DNA of 64,000 nucleotides from CBDAMZ01 sp965197375 (GTDB taxonomy: Bacteria > Acidobacteriota > Vicinamibacteria > Vicinamibacterales > UBA8438), in the NCBI GenBank assembly GCA_965197375.1, contig CBDAMZ010000007.1, positions 124,001-188,000 on the forward strand. Direction: 5' to 3'. A model generated the notes under the pieces. The model was not told where the DNA came from, made no database searches, and worked only from the letters and a program-made list of their open reading frames with translations. Positions 34,056 to 42,658 of this stretch are shown here, one piece after another. Every line of letters starts with the position of its first letter. Position 1 is the stretch's first letter. The translations under genes and the position numbers were made by a program.

Positions 34056-34864
34056 CTAGCTCCCCCACGCCATCCAGCGTCCCTCCCGTTGTTCGAGGTT
34101 GAGGGATAGCCCGAAACAACCTGAGAGGCGGTCCGAGGTTAGCATTTTATCCAGAGGCCCCTGAGCCACTACGCGGCCTGTCGACAACATCAGTACGTGT
34201 GTGAAGCAGGGTGGGATTTCGTCCACGTGATGGGTCACGAGCACGGTCGCCGGAGAGCCATCGTCGGCCGCCACGCGCGCGAGCTGCGCGACCAGCTGTT
34301 CGCGGCCGGCGAGGTCGAGGCCGGCCGCCGGTTCATCGAGGAGCAACAGCGACGGGTTACTCATGAGTGTGCGTGCCAAGAGTACTCGCTGCCGTTCTCC
34401 TGATGAGAGGGTTTCAAACCGCGCGTCGGCCAGTTCTTGGCAGCCGAATTGGGTGAGGAGATCTGACGCCCTGCGCCGGTCCTCGCCGGTGTACTGGTGT
34501 CACCACGGTGCCAGCGAGGCGTTCTTTCCAGTTACTACTACGTCGGCGGCCGGCAAGCCTGGCCTGATCATGTCGGCCAGCGCGTGGCTCGTGAGACCGA
34601 CTTTAGCCCGTAGCGTTCTGACGTCGGTGTGACCCACCCGATGCCCGAGCACCTTCACGCACCCGCGTGACGGATGTGAATACAGCCCCGCGATACGGCA
34701 GAGCGACGTCTTGCCAGAACCGTTTGGGCCCAAACGATCCAACGATCGTTGCGTCTGACCTGCCACCCGATCCGACTCAGGATCGGGCGTCCGTCACGCA
34801 GGAGGTCGACGCCGGTGAACTCGAGAACGGTCTCGTCGAACATCTTGCGGAACACTAGTGCCAT
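34056..34864 (-). pseudogene. ABC transporter ATP-binding protein with a frameshift at Walker A and an in-frame TGA
   Basis: From 34864 the frame reads V-L-E-F-T-G-V-D-L-L-R-D-G-R-P-I-L to R-N-D-R-W-I-V, then sense jumps to L-G-P-N-G-S-G-K-T-S-L (Walker A) in another frame; a missing base in the A run at 34732-34734 explains this. In the new frame a TGA at 34500-34502 interrupts S-L-A-P-W-stop-H-Q-Y-T, where related ATPases have W-W-H. The same frame then gives the signature L-S-S-G-E-R-Q-R, Walker B L-L-L-L-D-E-P and the H-loop T-H-H. The domain order is complete, so a cytoplasmic ABC ATPase of the ModF/iron-import-like type was lost by two point lesions. No permease is adjacent. Confidence 0.8.
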
Positions 34865-35058
34865 TCTAATTTATTTCACCTAACGTAGGGCGTGGAACGT
34901 AGGATACGAGGACGCATCTTAACGGCTACCTTGGTGATTATGTATCGATCTTACTGAGAAAAGTTTGAACGGCACTAGCCTGTCTGCTTTGGATTCTGCA
35001 AGCTAATTCGATGGGGGGGGGAAGAAGTGCCGGGTGGTGTGACGGGTTCGGTCGTTAG

Positions 35059-35460
35059 TGGCGACTTGCTCTTAGCGCCAAGAAGTTCTCGCGGTCGCTC
35101 CTGACGTTAACCGGTCCCGTCAAAGCGGTTAATGGCGTGATACCGGGCGTCTACGAGCAGGAGACCCTTGGTCTGATTAGCGAGAGCGGCTGTGGCAAAC
35201 GTGTGACGGCTCAGGTTATTCTGCAAGCACTGTTGCTGCCTGGGGGGCTGGAAGCCTGGCAGATTTACCTGCAAACAGACAACGGCACGGTTAATCTGTT
35301 GCTGTCGATCCGGACGGGGGGTTGGTGCGTCACATGTACGAGATCGTGGTCGTGTTGCAGGAGTCAGCGAGGTGTCTGTTGCCGGTGCTCACCATCGACG
35401 ACAAACTTCACGAAGCTATTCGGTCTCACTGGACCGCCGTCCTAACTTGTTCTCGCGAAG
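35059..35460 (+). pseudogene. Remnant of an oligopeptide/dipeptide ABC ATPase (OppD/DppF-like)
   Basis: In frame 2 of this stretch, from 35059, one reads KKFSRSLLTLTGPVKAVNGV and then V-Y-E-Q-E-T-L-G-L-I-S-E-S-G-C-G-K-R, matching the Walker A region of Opp/Dpp ATPases (V-x-A-V-D-G-V-S-F ... G-E-T-L-G-L-V-G-E-S-G-C-G-K). The middle part is unreadable. From 35334, in another frame, comes M-Y-E-I-V-V-V-L-Q-E-S-A-R-C-L-L-P-V-L-T-I-D, matching the F-Q-D/E-P-x-x-S-L-N-P-V-L-T-I block, then H-E-A-I-R-S-H. The rest of the gene is gone; a GT9 gene follows. The remnant is old, with many substitutions and a large loss. Confidence 0.65.
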
Positions 35461-35467
35461 GACACGA

Positions 35468-36526
35468 GTGAAGGGATCTTCGCGCATTCTCGTGCGGCTG
35501 CCGAACTGGGTGGGCGATATCGTTATGGCGCTGCCAGCGGTTCAGGCCCTGCGCGCGGCCCGGCCCGGTGCCTACCTCGTCGGGATAGCACGCCGGGAGC
35601 ACATTGAGCTGGCCAGACGTATTGTGGCGCTCGACGCGGTCGTTGAAGCTCCAGCTGTCGCTGGTCTCTGGCAGGTTGCGGCGGTGTGGCAGCTGGCGCG
35701 TCGGCTCCGCGCCGAGCGGCTCGACACCGCTGTGGTGCTGGCGCCGTCGTTCGAGGCGGCGTTAACGGCGTGGCTTTCCGGAATCCGACATCGCATCGGC
35801 CACGCGACTGACTATCGCCGGATGTTGCTCACCCGGGCGGTGGCGGCAAGGCCCAACCGGCACCGGTCGGAGGGCTATGAAGACCTAATGACCGTGCTCG
35901 GCGTGCAGGTCGGCACCCAGGTGGCAACCTTGACACTGGCTGGTGACGAACGCCGGTATGCGTCTCGGTTTTTCGAGAGAGGCGGATGGTCGGCTGAGAC
36001 TCGACCAGTTTTTATTAACCCGGCGGCTGCCAAAACCCCCCGCGCATGGTCATCCGAGCGATTTCGCATTCTCACGGAAACGATCGTTGAGCGCAATCCT
36101 GGCCTGCGTGTTATCGTCCACGAGCGAGCACCATTCGAGGCACCCCCAGCTTGGCCCACGCATTCAATGATTTCGCTGGTACGAGGCGCAACGCTGGTGC
36201 AGCTCGCTGCCCTTATTGAACGGTGCACCTTGTATGTGGGCAACGATAGTGGGCCGATGCATCTTGCCTCGGCACTTGGCGTGCCTACCGTCACGCTGTA
36301 TGGTCCGTCCACTCCCCGACACACCGGGCCCCGCTCGTGGCCGAGCGTCGACGGCATCGCTGTTTCAGCTCACTTCCCATGTTCGCCATGTCGGGAGCGC
36401 TTTTTCGAGGAGTGCCCGACGCCACCGTCACCGGACGGTCGACCGCCCTGTCTGGACGAGCTGTCAGTCGATACGGTTGTCCGCCAGGTCGAGCGCGCCC
36501 TAGCTCGGGCAGACCGAGCTCGGTAA
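35468..36526 (+). CDS. Glycosyltransferase family 9 (heptosyltransferase-like)
   Basis: The protein has 352 residues from GTG 35468, giving VKGSSRILVRLPNWVGDIVM. R-L-P-N-W-V-G-D is the WaaF/GT9 opening block. The C-terminal donor domain has G-N-D-S-G-P-M-H-L-A-S-A-L-G-V-P-T-V-T-L-Y-G-P-S (about residues 256-279), the hallmark of GT9 enzymes that bind ADP-heptose, and a Cys-rich F-P-C-S-P-C (about 309-314). It adds a heptose or related sugar to the lipid A core in the cytoplasm. LpxD lies just after on the opposite strand, so lipopolysaccharide work fits. The upstream extension of the frame overlaps the Opp remnant and is rejected. Confidence 0.87.
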   Translation: MKGSSRILVRLPNWVGDIVMALPAVQALRAARPGAYLVGIARREHIELARRIVALDAVVEAPAVAGLWQVAAVWQLARRLRAERLDTAVVLAPSFEAALTAWLSGIRHRIGHATDYRRMLLTRAVAARPNRHRSEGYEDLMTVLGVQVGTQVATLTLAGDERRYASRFFERGGWSAETRPVFINPAAAKTPRAWSSERFRILTETIVERNPGLRVIVHERAPFEAPPAWPTHSMISLVRGATLVQLAALIERCTLYVGNDSGPMHLASALGVPTVTLYGPSTPRHTGPRSWPSVDGIAVSAHFPCSPCRERFFEECPTPPSPDGRPPCLDELSVDTVVRQVERALARADRAR

Positions 36527-36615
36527 TCAGCAACACGAAAGTGGCTCAGTTGGGAGCGGGTCCCTAAGCTACCCGGTTTCTGTCGCTGCAGGGGCAAGCC
36601 AATTCATGGTACATC

Positions 36616-37641
36616 CTAGGCCAGTTTTGCCTTCAGGGCGTCGAGCTCGGCTCGCAGTAGCTTCACTTCCCCGGCTATTTTCGGCAGACGATTCAGATGC
36701 GCTTGCTGCACCTTGATGTTTTTCAACGGTTGCGCAGGCGTACCCCAATAGACCTCGCCGGCCGGCACGCGCTTTCGGCTTGGTACTCCGCACTGCCCCC
36801 CGACCATCCCATGGTCGTCGATGCGGCAGTAGCCGCCGATGCCGACCTGACCGCCGATCGTTGCGTGGTTACCGATGGTCGAGCTGCCGGCGATTCCGGT
36901 CTGTGACGAGACGATCGCGTGCATCCCGATCTGGACATTGTGAGCAACCTGGCACAGGTTGTCGATCTTAGTTCCCTCACCCACGACCGTCTCGTCGAGC
37001 GCTCCGCGATCGACACAACTGTTGGCGCCGATTTCGACATCCGATGCGATGGTCGCGTGGCCGACTTGTGGGATCTTCACGTGACTGGTGCCGTCGAAAA
37101 CGAAGCCGAAGCCGTCCGCTCCCACGACCACACCGGCGTGGATGGTTAGGCGGTCACCGAGCTGCGTGCCCGGATACAGCACCACGTGGGGGAACAAGAC
37201 GCAGTCCCCACCGATGTGGCAGTCTTCGCCGACATAGCAGCCCGGATACACGATAGTGCGCGGACCTATGCGTGCGCCCTTCTCGATCACGACCCACGCA
37301 CCGACGGCTACGTCGGGCTCAAGTTTGGCGGTTTCCGCCACAATGGCGGTTTCGTGGACGCTTTCGAATGGTCGATCTCGAGGAATGAGCCACTGCGCCG
37401 CGCGCGCAAACGCGACCCGAGGGCTGTCGACCCGAATAACGGTTCGCCCAGGAAATTCACCAGACGGAACGAGCACACACGATGCCAGACTGGCGTCGAT
37501 GCGGTCGAGGTATTTAGGTTCGGCGTAGGCGAGGTCACCGTGCTTAGCGCGCTCAAGGCTTCCGACCGACCAAATCTCCACGGCCTGATCCCCGAAGAGG
37601 GTTCCGCCGACGAAGTCGGCGAGTTCCTGCGCTGTTTTCAT
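36616..37641 (-). CDS. lpxD: UDP-3-O-acylglucosamine N-acyltransferase
   Basis: The protein has 341 residues, normal for LpxD. It transfers a hydroxyacyl chain from acyl carrier protein to UDP-3-O-acylglucosamine, the third step of lipid A synthesis. The N-terminal uridine-binding domain (about 1-100) is followed by a hexapeptide-repeat beta-helix from about 105, with the catalytic His in C-Q-V-A-H-N-V-Q-I-G (about residues 231-240). The C-terminus is a helical extension. The presence of LpxD shows an LPS-bearing outer membrane. It stands alone, convergent to the GT9 gene. Confidence 0.93.
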   Translation of the reverse strand: MKTAQELADFVGGTLFGDQAVEIWSVGSLERAKHGDLAYAEPKYLDRIDASLASCVLVPSGEFPGRTVIRVDSPRVAFARAAQWLIPRDRPFESVHETAIVAETAKLEPDVAVGAWVVIEKGARIGPRTIVYPGCYVGEDCHIGGDCVLFPHVVLYPGTQLGDRLTIHAGVVVGADGFGFVFDGTSHVKIPQVGHATIASDVEIGANSCVDRGALDETVVGEGTKIDNLCQVAHNVQIGMHAIVSSQTGIAGSSTIGNHATIGGQVGIGGYCRIDDHGMVGGQCGVPSRKRVPAGEVYWGTPAQPLKNIKVQQAHLNRLPKIAGEVKLLRAELDALKAKLA

Positions 37642-37797
37642 AACGTTCTCCAGGCGCTAAATGACCAAGTGCTGCCTTTAACCACGTACTGGTGGTAGCG
37701 CGTGATAATAACGTTCGGGATCGACCTGTCACTTGAATCGTTGATAGACGAACGGCGAATTGGGCTCGGTGGCTGACCAGACATTGTCAGCAGCCCT

Positions 37798-38484
37798 TCA
37801 CGATCGCCCCGATGGCGGAATTGTAGGTGCCAGCAGCTTAGTGTTTTCGTCTTTTTCATTGAGGATAAGCTCGGTCGGCGAACTGGCGATCTCGACGACA
37901 CGTTCCTGCCGAACGCTTCCGGTGTGAACGGTGAGCGTGTAGGCGCCTGGAGCAACGTCGTGCAGGGTGAAGCGTCCATCGCGGTCGGCGACGGCGGCGT
38001 ACGGGATGGACGTGACGATGATGCTGGCGCCCATGGCTGAATGGACGTCACACGCCACGGTATAGGTGCCGGCTTGATCGAATATGTGCGCGTAGACGCC
38101 ATCCAGCGGCGTCGAGATGTTGAAGATGGTCTCTTTCGTCTTGATGTCGAACACCCGCACGTTGTGGAGCTCGTCCTCGCTGTTCGTGAAGTGTACCGGT
38201 TGCCCCACTTTCGCGAGTAGAACGGCTGGAAGAAAAGCCATACCAAACTGGTCTAAGACGGCCGGCTCGGTAGGTGCGGCGAAGTCTCCAGGTTTGTGCG
38301 GCTCGAGCAGTACGAGAGACAGAGAGCCATCGGGCGCGGTCGGAACCGTCCCGGTCACGGTCCGGCCTTCTCCCTTATTTGTGACAATGTTTTCGGGCAG
38401 GAGCGTTACGTCAGTCGGCTCGTTGGTGCACCCACCGCACGCTAGCACAGTTACAAGTGCCCTCACTGCCGTGAAACGCCACAT
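37798..38484 (-). CDS. Cupredoxin-type lipoprotein with a carboxypeptidase-regulatory-like tail
   Basis: The protein has 228 residues from ATG 38484 (an ATG at 38517 would add 11). A short lipoprotein signal W-R-F-T-A-V-R-A-L-V-T-V-L-A-C is followed by C-T-N-E-P. The cupredoxin-like domain has the type-1 copper ligand set: His in E-L-H-N-V-R-V and the loop C-D-V-H-S-A-M (Cys, His, Met). After it, V-A-D-R-D-G-R-F-T-L-H-D-V-A-P-G-A-Y-T-L begins a small CarboxypepD_reg-like beta domain. It is probably a periplasmic or surface electron carrier or copper protein. It is divergent from the M20 hydrolase with about 62 bp between. Confidence 0.78.
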   Translation of the reverse strand: MWRFTAVRALVTVLACGGCTNEPTDVTLLPENIVTNKGEGRTVTGTVPTAPDGSLSLVLLEPHKPGDFAAPTEPAVLDQFGMAFLPAVLLAKVGQPVHFTNSEDELHNVRVFDIKTKETIFNISTPLDGVYAHIFDQAGTYTVACDVHSAMGASIIVTSIPYAAVADRDGRFTLHDVAPGAYTLTVHTGSVRQERVVEIASSPTELILNEKDENTKLLAPTIPPSGRS

Positions 38485-38546
38485 CTGGGCTCGCGTCACG
38501 TTGTTGCCTGACGTCATTATACGAAGTCGAGGCGTAGAATAGAGCC

Positions 38547-39833
38547 ATGTGGATCCGAACTGTTCTTGTAGTCGTTCTGGTTACAGCCTGCGCCGCCTCG
38601 GCGAATGCCCAGCGTGAGCGGATCGATGCCGAGGTCGAGCGGCTGTCGGTGCAAATCACCGAGATCAGGCATCACATCCACGAGAATCCTGAGCTCGGCA
38701 ATCGGGAGGTCAAAACGGCGAAGCTTGTCGCCGACCATCTCCGCACACTCGGCTTTGATGATATCCGAACTGATGTTGCGCATACTGGCGTTGTTGGCGT
38801 GTTACGCGGTAGCAAACCTGGTCCGGTCGTTGCTGTTCGCGCCGATATGGATGCGCTGCCGGTCATCGAGCAGACCGATGTCCCCTTTGCATCGACAAGG
38901 CGTACGACCTACCTGGGTCAGGAGGTCGGTGTGATGCACGCGTGCGGTCACGATATCCACACTGCTGTGCAGCTCGGGGTGGCATCCATCTTCAAGGCGA
39001 TGCGAGACGAGCTTCCCGGTACTGTCCTGTTCATCTTTCAGCCGGCAGAGGAAGGCCCACCGCCTGGGGAGGAAGGGGGTGCAGCGCTGATGTTGAAGGA
39101 AGGGGTTTTCGATGAACCCAAACCAGAGACCATCTTCGGGCTGCACGCGAGCGCGTATCTGGATGTTGGGGAGGTTGCCTACACGCCGGGCGGTGCGCTT
39201 GCCTCGGTTGATCACTTCAGGGCCACGATTAAAGGGCGGCAGGCGCACGGAGCCGCGCCGCACTTGAGTATCGATCCAGTCGTCATGGCCGCGCAGGCGG
39301 TGACGGCCCTGCAGACGATTCGCTCCCGCAACCTCTCACCACTGACGCCAAGCGTCGTGACCGTTGGCTTGATTCGTGGCGGCACTCGCTTCAACATCAT
39401 TCCCGGCGACGTGTATCTCGAAGGGACCGTCAGAACCTATGATCCTGAGGTTCAGGATACGGTAGAGCGGCGGATGCGAGAAATCTTCGACGGCATCACG
39501 CGTGCGGGCGGCGGCTCCTTCGAGTTGGACTACGACCGGGTCACACCGGTTACGTTCAATGACCTGATGCTCACTAAGCAGTCTGTGCCAAGCCTTGTTG
39601 ACGCGGTAGGGACGGAGCACATCGCTCTCGCCGAACCATGGATGGCTGGCGAGGACTTTTCATTTTTTGCCAACGAGGTGCCCGGGTTCTTTTTTATGTT
39701 GGGCGTCAGGAAACCTGGCACGACGCCAGGCGATCACCACTCGCCCACGTTCCGTGCCGATGATGGCGCCTTGCCCGTGGGAATGCGTGCAATGGCGTAC
39801 GTCATTTGGGACTATCTGAGCAGCCGGAACTAG
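38547..39833 (+). CDS. Exported M20-family amidohydrolase (hippurate/IAA-amino-acid hydrolase type)
   Basis: The protein has 428 residues with a signal peptide (MWIRTVLVVVLVTACAASAN, cleavage near A-N-A-Q). M20D motifs are A-D-M-D-A-L-P (about residues 98-104), H-A-C-G-H-D-I-H (about 132-139, metal Cys and His), P-A-E-E-G (Glu ligand and base) and G-L-H-A-S. The C-terminal H-H-S-P-T-F gives the last His. It hydrolyses N-acyl amino acids or small peptides with two metal ions, here in the periplasm. The domain layout (catalytic, dimerisation insert, catalytic) is complete. Confidence 0.88.
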   Translation: MWIRTVLVVVLVTACAASANAQRERIDAEVERLSVQITEIRHHIHENPELGNREVKTAKLVADHLRTLGFDDIRTDVAHTGVVGVLRGSKPGPVVAVRADMDALPVIEQTDVPFASTRRTTYLGQEVGVMHACGHDIHTAVQLGVASIFKAMRDELPGTVLFIFQPAEEGPPPGEEGGAALMLKEGVFDEPKPETIFGLHASAYLDVGEVAYTPGGALASVDHFRATIKGRQAHGAAPHLSIDPVVMAAQAVTALQTIRSRNLSPLTPSVVTVGLIRGGTRFNIIPGDVYLEGTVRTYDPEVQDTVERRMREIFDGITRAGGGSFELDYDRVTPVTFNDLMLTKQSVPSLVDAVGTEHIALAEPWMAGEDFSFFANEVPGFFFMLGVRKPGTTPGDHHSPTFRADDGALPVGMRAMAYVIWDYLSSRN

Positions 39834-39971
39834 TAAATATCTCAAGACAATACCCCTTGCGGCCGGGAGGGCCTGCGTGCTGACGGCCGATCGCCTTAGG
39901 GCTAGACTGTCCCCCTGGGTTCTGGGTCGTATAGTCAACCTGGAGTGTTCGTTGGCTTTTGGAGGTGTCGG

Positions 39972-41243
39972 ATGAGGAATGTGGCGGTTCTGGCGGTGGC
40001 GGCGCTCGTTGTGATGGCGCCCGGGCTCTCCGCGGCGCAGAGTGCCGACCAGCATGTGACGTTTCACAAAAACATCATGCCCGTCCAGCAGGCGAAGTGC
40101 CAGGTCTGCCATCGGCCGAACAACATGGCGCCGATGTCTCTGATGACGTACCAGGAGGTTCGCCCCTGGGCACGGTCGATCAAAAATAAGGTCGTCGCTC
40201 GTGAGATGCCGCCCTGGCACATCGATAAGAATGTCGGTGTTCAGCGGTCCAAGAGGGACCGTTCGCTGAGCGATGCGGAGGTTCAGTTAATTGCCACCTG
40301 GGTCGACAATGGCGCGCCGCAGGGCAACCCTTCGGATGCACCTCCGCCGGCCGAGTTGCCTGAGTTTGGTGCCTGGACGATCGAGCCGGATGTCATCGTG
40401 ACGTCGGTGCCGCACACTGTCCCGGCGGTAGCTGGTGACTGGTGGGGCGACTACATCGTGCCGTCCGGGATAACCAATGACCGTTATATCCAGGCGATCC
40501 AGACCAAGGCGGACGACCTCCGGGCGGTGCACCATGTACTAACCTACATCGTCACGGATCCGGACGCCCCGTCGAACGACAGTTCACAGGATGTCTTCCT
40601 CAATGAGTATGCCGTCGGAAAGAATGCCGATAGGTACCCATATGGGACTGGAAAACTGTTTGAAGCGGATGCGAGGGTTCGGCTTAGTCTCCACTATCAC
40701 TCCATTGGTGAGGAAGTTGTGGACGAGACCCAGCTAGGTCTGAAGTTGTACCCAGAGGAGTACAAGCCCGAGAAAATCCTGTGCTCGAGGCAGTTGGGGC
40801 AGGCTGGCGAGCTTGACATCCCGGCGGGACAGATTACGCGCCATGACGGCTATGCCAAGATGTATTTGCCGGGACGGCTCACCGGGTTCCAGCCGCATAT
40901 GCACTTCCTTGGTAAGCGGCAGTGTCTGGAACTGATCTACCCGGATGCCACGACTGAGATGATCAACTGCGCTAACTTCGATTTCAACTGGCACATCGTC
41001 TATAACTGGGAAGACGATGCGCAGCCGCTCTATCCGGCGGGTACCGCGCTTCACGTGATCAGCTACCACGATAACACTGAAGCCCACCGGGGCAACGTCG
41101 ATCCGAAGAACTGGACCGGTGGTGGCAGCCGGACGGTCGACGAGATGGCGTTTAGCTGGATTAGTTGGTTCGATCTGACCGAGGAACAGTACAAAGCGGC
41201 GCTCGAACAACGCCTTCTGTCAAGTACGGACAATAACAACTGA
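39972..41243 (+). CDS. Periplasmic cytochrome c fused to a copper type II monooxygenase-like domain
   Basis: The protein has 423 residues from ATG 39972 with GGAGGTGTCGG just before it. The signal peptide ends near S-A-A-Q. A haem c site is C-Q-V-C-H (about residues 39-43), with D-N-G-A-P-Q closing the first domain near 120. The second part resembles PHM/dopamine-beta-hydroxylase-like proteins: V-H-H-V-L-T-Y (about 182-188), L-H-Y-H-S-I-G (about 238-244) and Q-P-H-M-H-F-L-G (about 303-310) supply likely copper histidines and a Met. The family is common in Acidobacteriota; the substrate is unknown. A strong hairpin follows at 41276-41310. Confidence 0.8.
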   Translation: MRNVAVLAVAALVVMAPGLSAAQSADQHVTFHKNIMPVQQAKCQVCHRPNNMAPMSLMTYQEVRPWARSIKNKVVAREMPPWHIDKNVGVQRSKRDRSLSDAEVQLIATWVDNGAPQGNPSDAPPPAELPEFGAWTIEPDVIVTSVPHTVPAVAGDWWGDYIVPSGITNDRYIQAIQTKADDLRAVHHVLTYIVTDPDAPSNDSSQDVFLNEYAVGKNADRYPYGTGKLFEADARVRLSLHYHSIGEEVVDETQLGLKLYPEEYKPEKILCSRQLGQAGELDIPAGQITRHDGYAKMYLPGRLTGFQPHMHFLGKRQCLELIYPDATTEMINCANFDFNWHIVYNWEDDAQPLYPAGTALHVISYHDNTEAHRGNVDPKNWTGGGSRTVDEMAFSWISWFDLTEEQYKAALEQRLLSSTDNNN

Positions 41244-41275
41244 GCCGCGTTAGCTCAAACCCGGAAATGAAGACG

Positions 41276-41310
41276 AGCCCCCTGCAGGGATACATTCTCT
41301 GTAGGGGGCT
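41276..41310 (+). terminator. 12-bp hairpin after the cytochrome gene
   Basis: AGCCCCCTGCAG (41276-41287) pairs with CTGTAGGGGGCT (41299-41310), with one G-U pair and an 11-base loop. No T run follows on the plus strand, so termination may need Rho or the hairpin may only protect the 3' end. It lies inside the upstream extension of the next open frame, supporting the later start at 41363. Confidence 0.6.
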
Positions 41311-41362
41311 TGCTTGGTTACGTGCAGTCACGCACGGCAGTTCGGGGCACCTGAAGCAAATC

Positions 41363-42394
41363 ATGGGAGTTAATCCCAAATGGGCAGTTATCGCATGTGC
41401 GTCGGCCATGCTTTGTGGTGTTGCCGGCACCGCAGGCGCCCAGGTTGATTTGCGAGACCTGCCGATTGTCTCGCAGCCGCAGCAGCGCTTCAACTCGGGT
41501 CAGGATGTCCAGCCGATTTTCGAAGGATGGACGCGGAATACGGATGGCAGCTACCAGGTTCATTTTGGCTATCTCAACAGAAACTACCAGGAGCAGCCGA
41601 GCATTCCGGTCGGTCCGAACAACTTCTTCTCGCCTGGCCATGAAGATCGACATCAGCCTACCTACTTCTATCCTCGGACGCAGCGCTACCAGTTTTCCGT
41701 CAGAGCCCAGGCGGATTGGGGCCAGACTGACGAGCTGGTCTGGTCGCTGACAGTTAATGGTAGTACTCAATACGCGTCCGCGTGGCTCCAACAAGAATGG
41801 GAGATCGACGCGAACACGTTTACGTCGAACACCGGTATGGGACGAGGCCGGTCCAGGGCAGAGGTATACGCAGATGTACCACCGGTGGTCACGGTCGGAG
41901 TGGCCCAGGCATCCGTCGCGGTGGAGGAGCCACTGACGCTGACCGCGTCGATCACTGACGATGAGCTACCGGGCAAGGTCCCATCGCGGAGACCCAGAAG
42001 ACAGCGGCACCCGAGCCTCATAGAGCCGGACGGTTCCCCAAAGGTTCCCGATAACATTCAGTGGTACCGTAAACCCCGTCCTCCGCGGAACGGTCTGGCC
42101 ATCCTCTGGATCGTCTATCGAGGTCCCTCGGACGCCACCTTCACCCCTCCAGGTTTCCAGCGTTCGGTGTCAGAGGAAGAGGGGGACGATGCGTTTTCGG
42201 GGGTGGCCACGTCAGGCCCTCTAAGCAGCGAATCGACGTCTCTCGAAGGTGACGGTTGGACGTCCGCGACATTCGAGACGACGGTGACCTTCGACACGCC
42301 AGGAACTTACACGCTACGGGCGTTTGAGAGCGACGCGATGCTGCTGACGCCGGCAGATGTGACGGTCGCCGTCACTGAACGCTCCGGCCAGTAG
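41363..42394 (+). CDS. Exported protein of unknown function, probably beta-rich
   Basis: The protein has 343 residues from ATG 41363, which begins a signal peptide (GVNPKWAVIACASAMLCGVA, then G-A-Q). The mature N-terminus D-L-R-D-L-P-I-V-S-Q-P-Q-Q-R-F and the block V-Q-P-I-F-E-G-W-T-R-N-T-D-G-S-Y-Q-V-H-F-G-Y-L-N-R-N are typical of exported Acidobacteriota proteins found beside copper/cytochrome proteins. The C-terminal part (about 165-343) looks like an Ig-like/PKD domain with P-G-T-Y-T-L-R-A. No catalytic motif was seen. The gene follows the cytochrome/monooxygenase-like gene in the same direction and may be functionally tied to it. Confidence 0.65.
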   Translation: MGVNPKWAVIACASAMLCGVAGTAGAQVDLRDLPIVSQPQQRFNSGQDVQPIFEGWTRNTDGSYQVHFGYLNRNYQEQPSIPVGPNNFFSPGHEDRHQPTYFYPRTQRYQFSVRAQADWGQTDELVWSLTVNGSTQYASAWLQQEWEIDANTFTSNTGMGRGRSRAEVYADVPPVVTVGVAQASVAVEEPLTLTASITDDELPGKVPSRRPRRQRHPSLIEPDGSPKVPDNIQWYRKPRPPRNGLAILWIVYRGPSDATFTPPGFQRSVSEEEGDDAFSGVATSGPLSSESTSLEGDGWTSATFETTVTFDTPGTYTLRAFESDAMLLTPADVTVAVTERSGQ

Positions 42395-42658
42395 GACCTC
42401 AGGACTAGGGTTTGCGCCGGAAAACGGAGAGCCCAGACGCTACGGGTTTTTTCGTGAGCGGGTAGCACTGTAAAATTACCGGACGAGTTCCGCTTAGGCC
42501 TACCAGGACGTCGAATCAGAGTCCCTGACGCCACGCACCGGCTGACGGCGTTCGGGTCGCCCGTTCCGGTTCCGGAACGGCGAACTTCTCTGTTGTGCCA
42601 GGACGGGCGAACCACAAGGCGCTTCGGGGCTGTGGGGTAGCGCTTCGGCGTTTTCGGG

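Noticed and set aside
35013..35021. G9 tract as a phase-variation switch
   Set aside because: It lies outside any intact reading frame, between two pseudogenes, so slippage would have no clear product.
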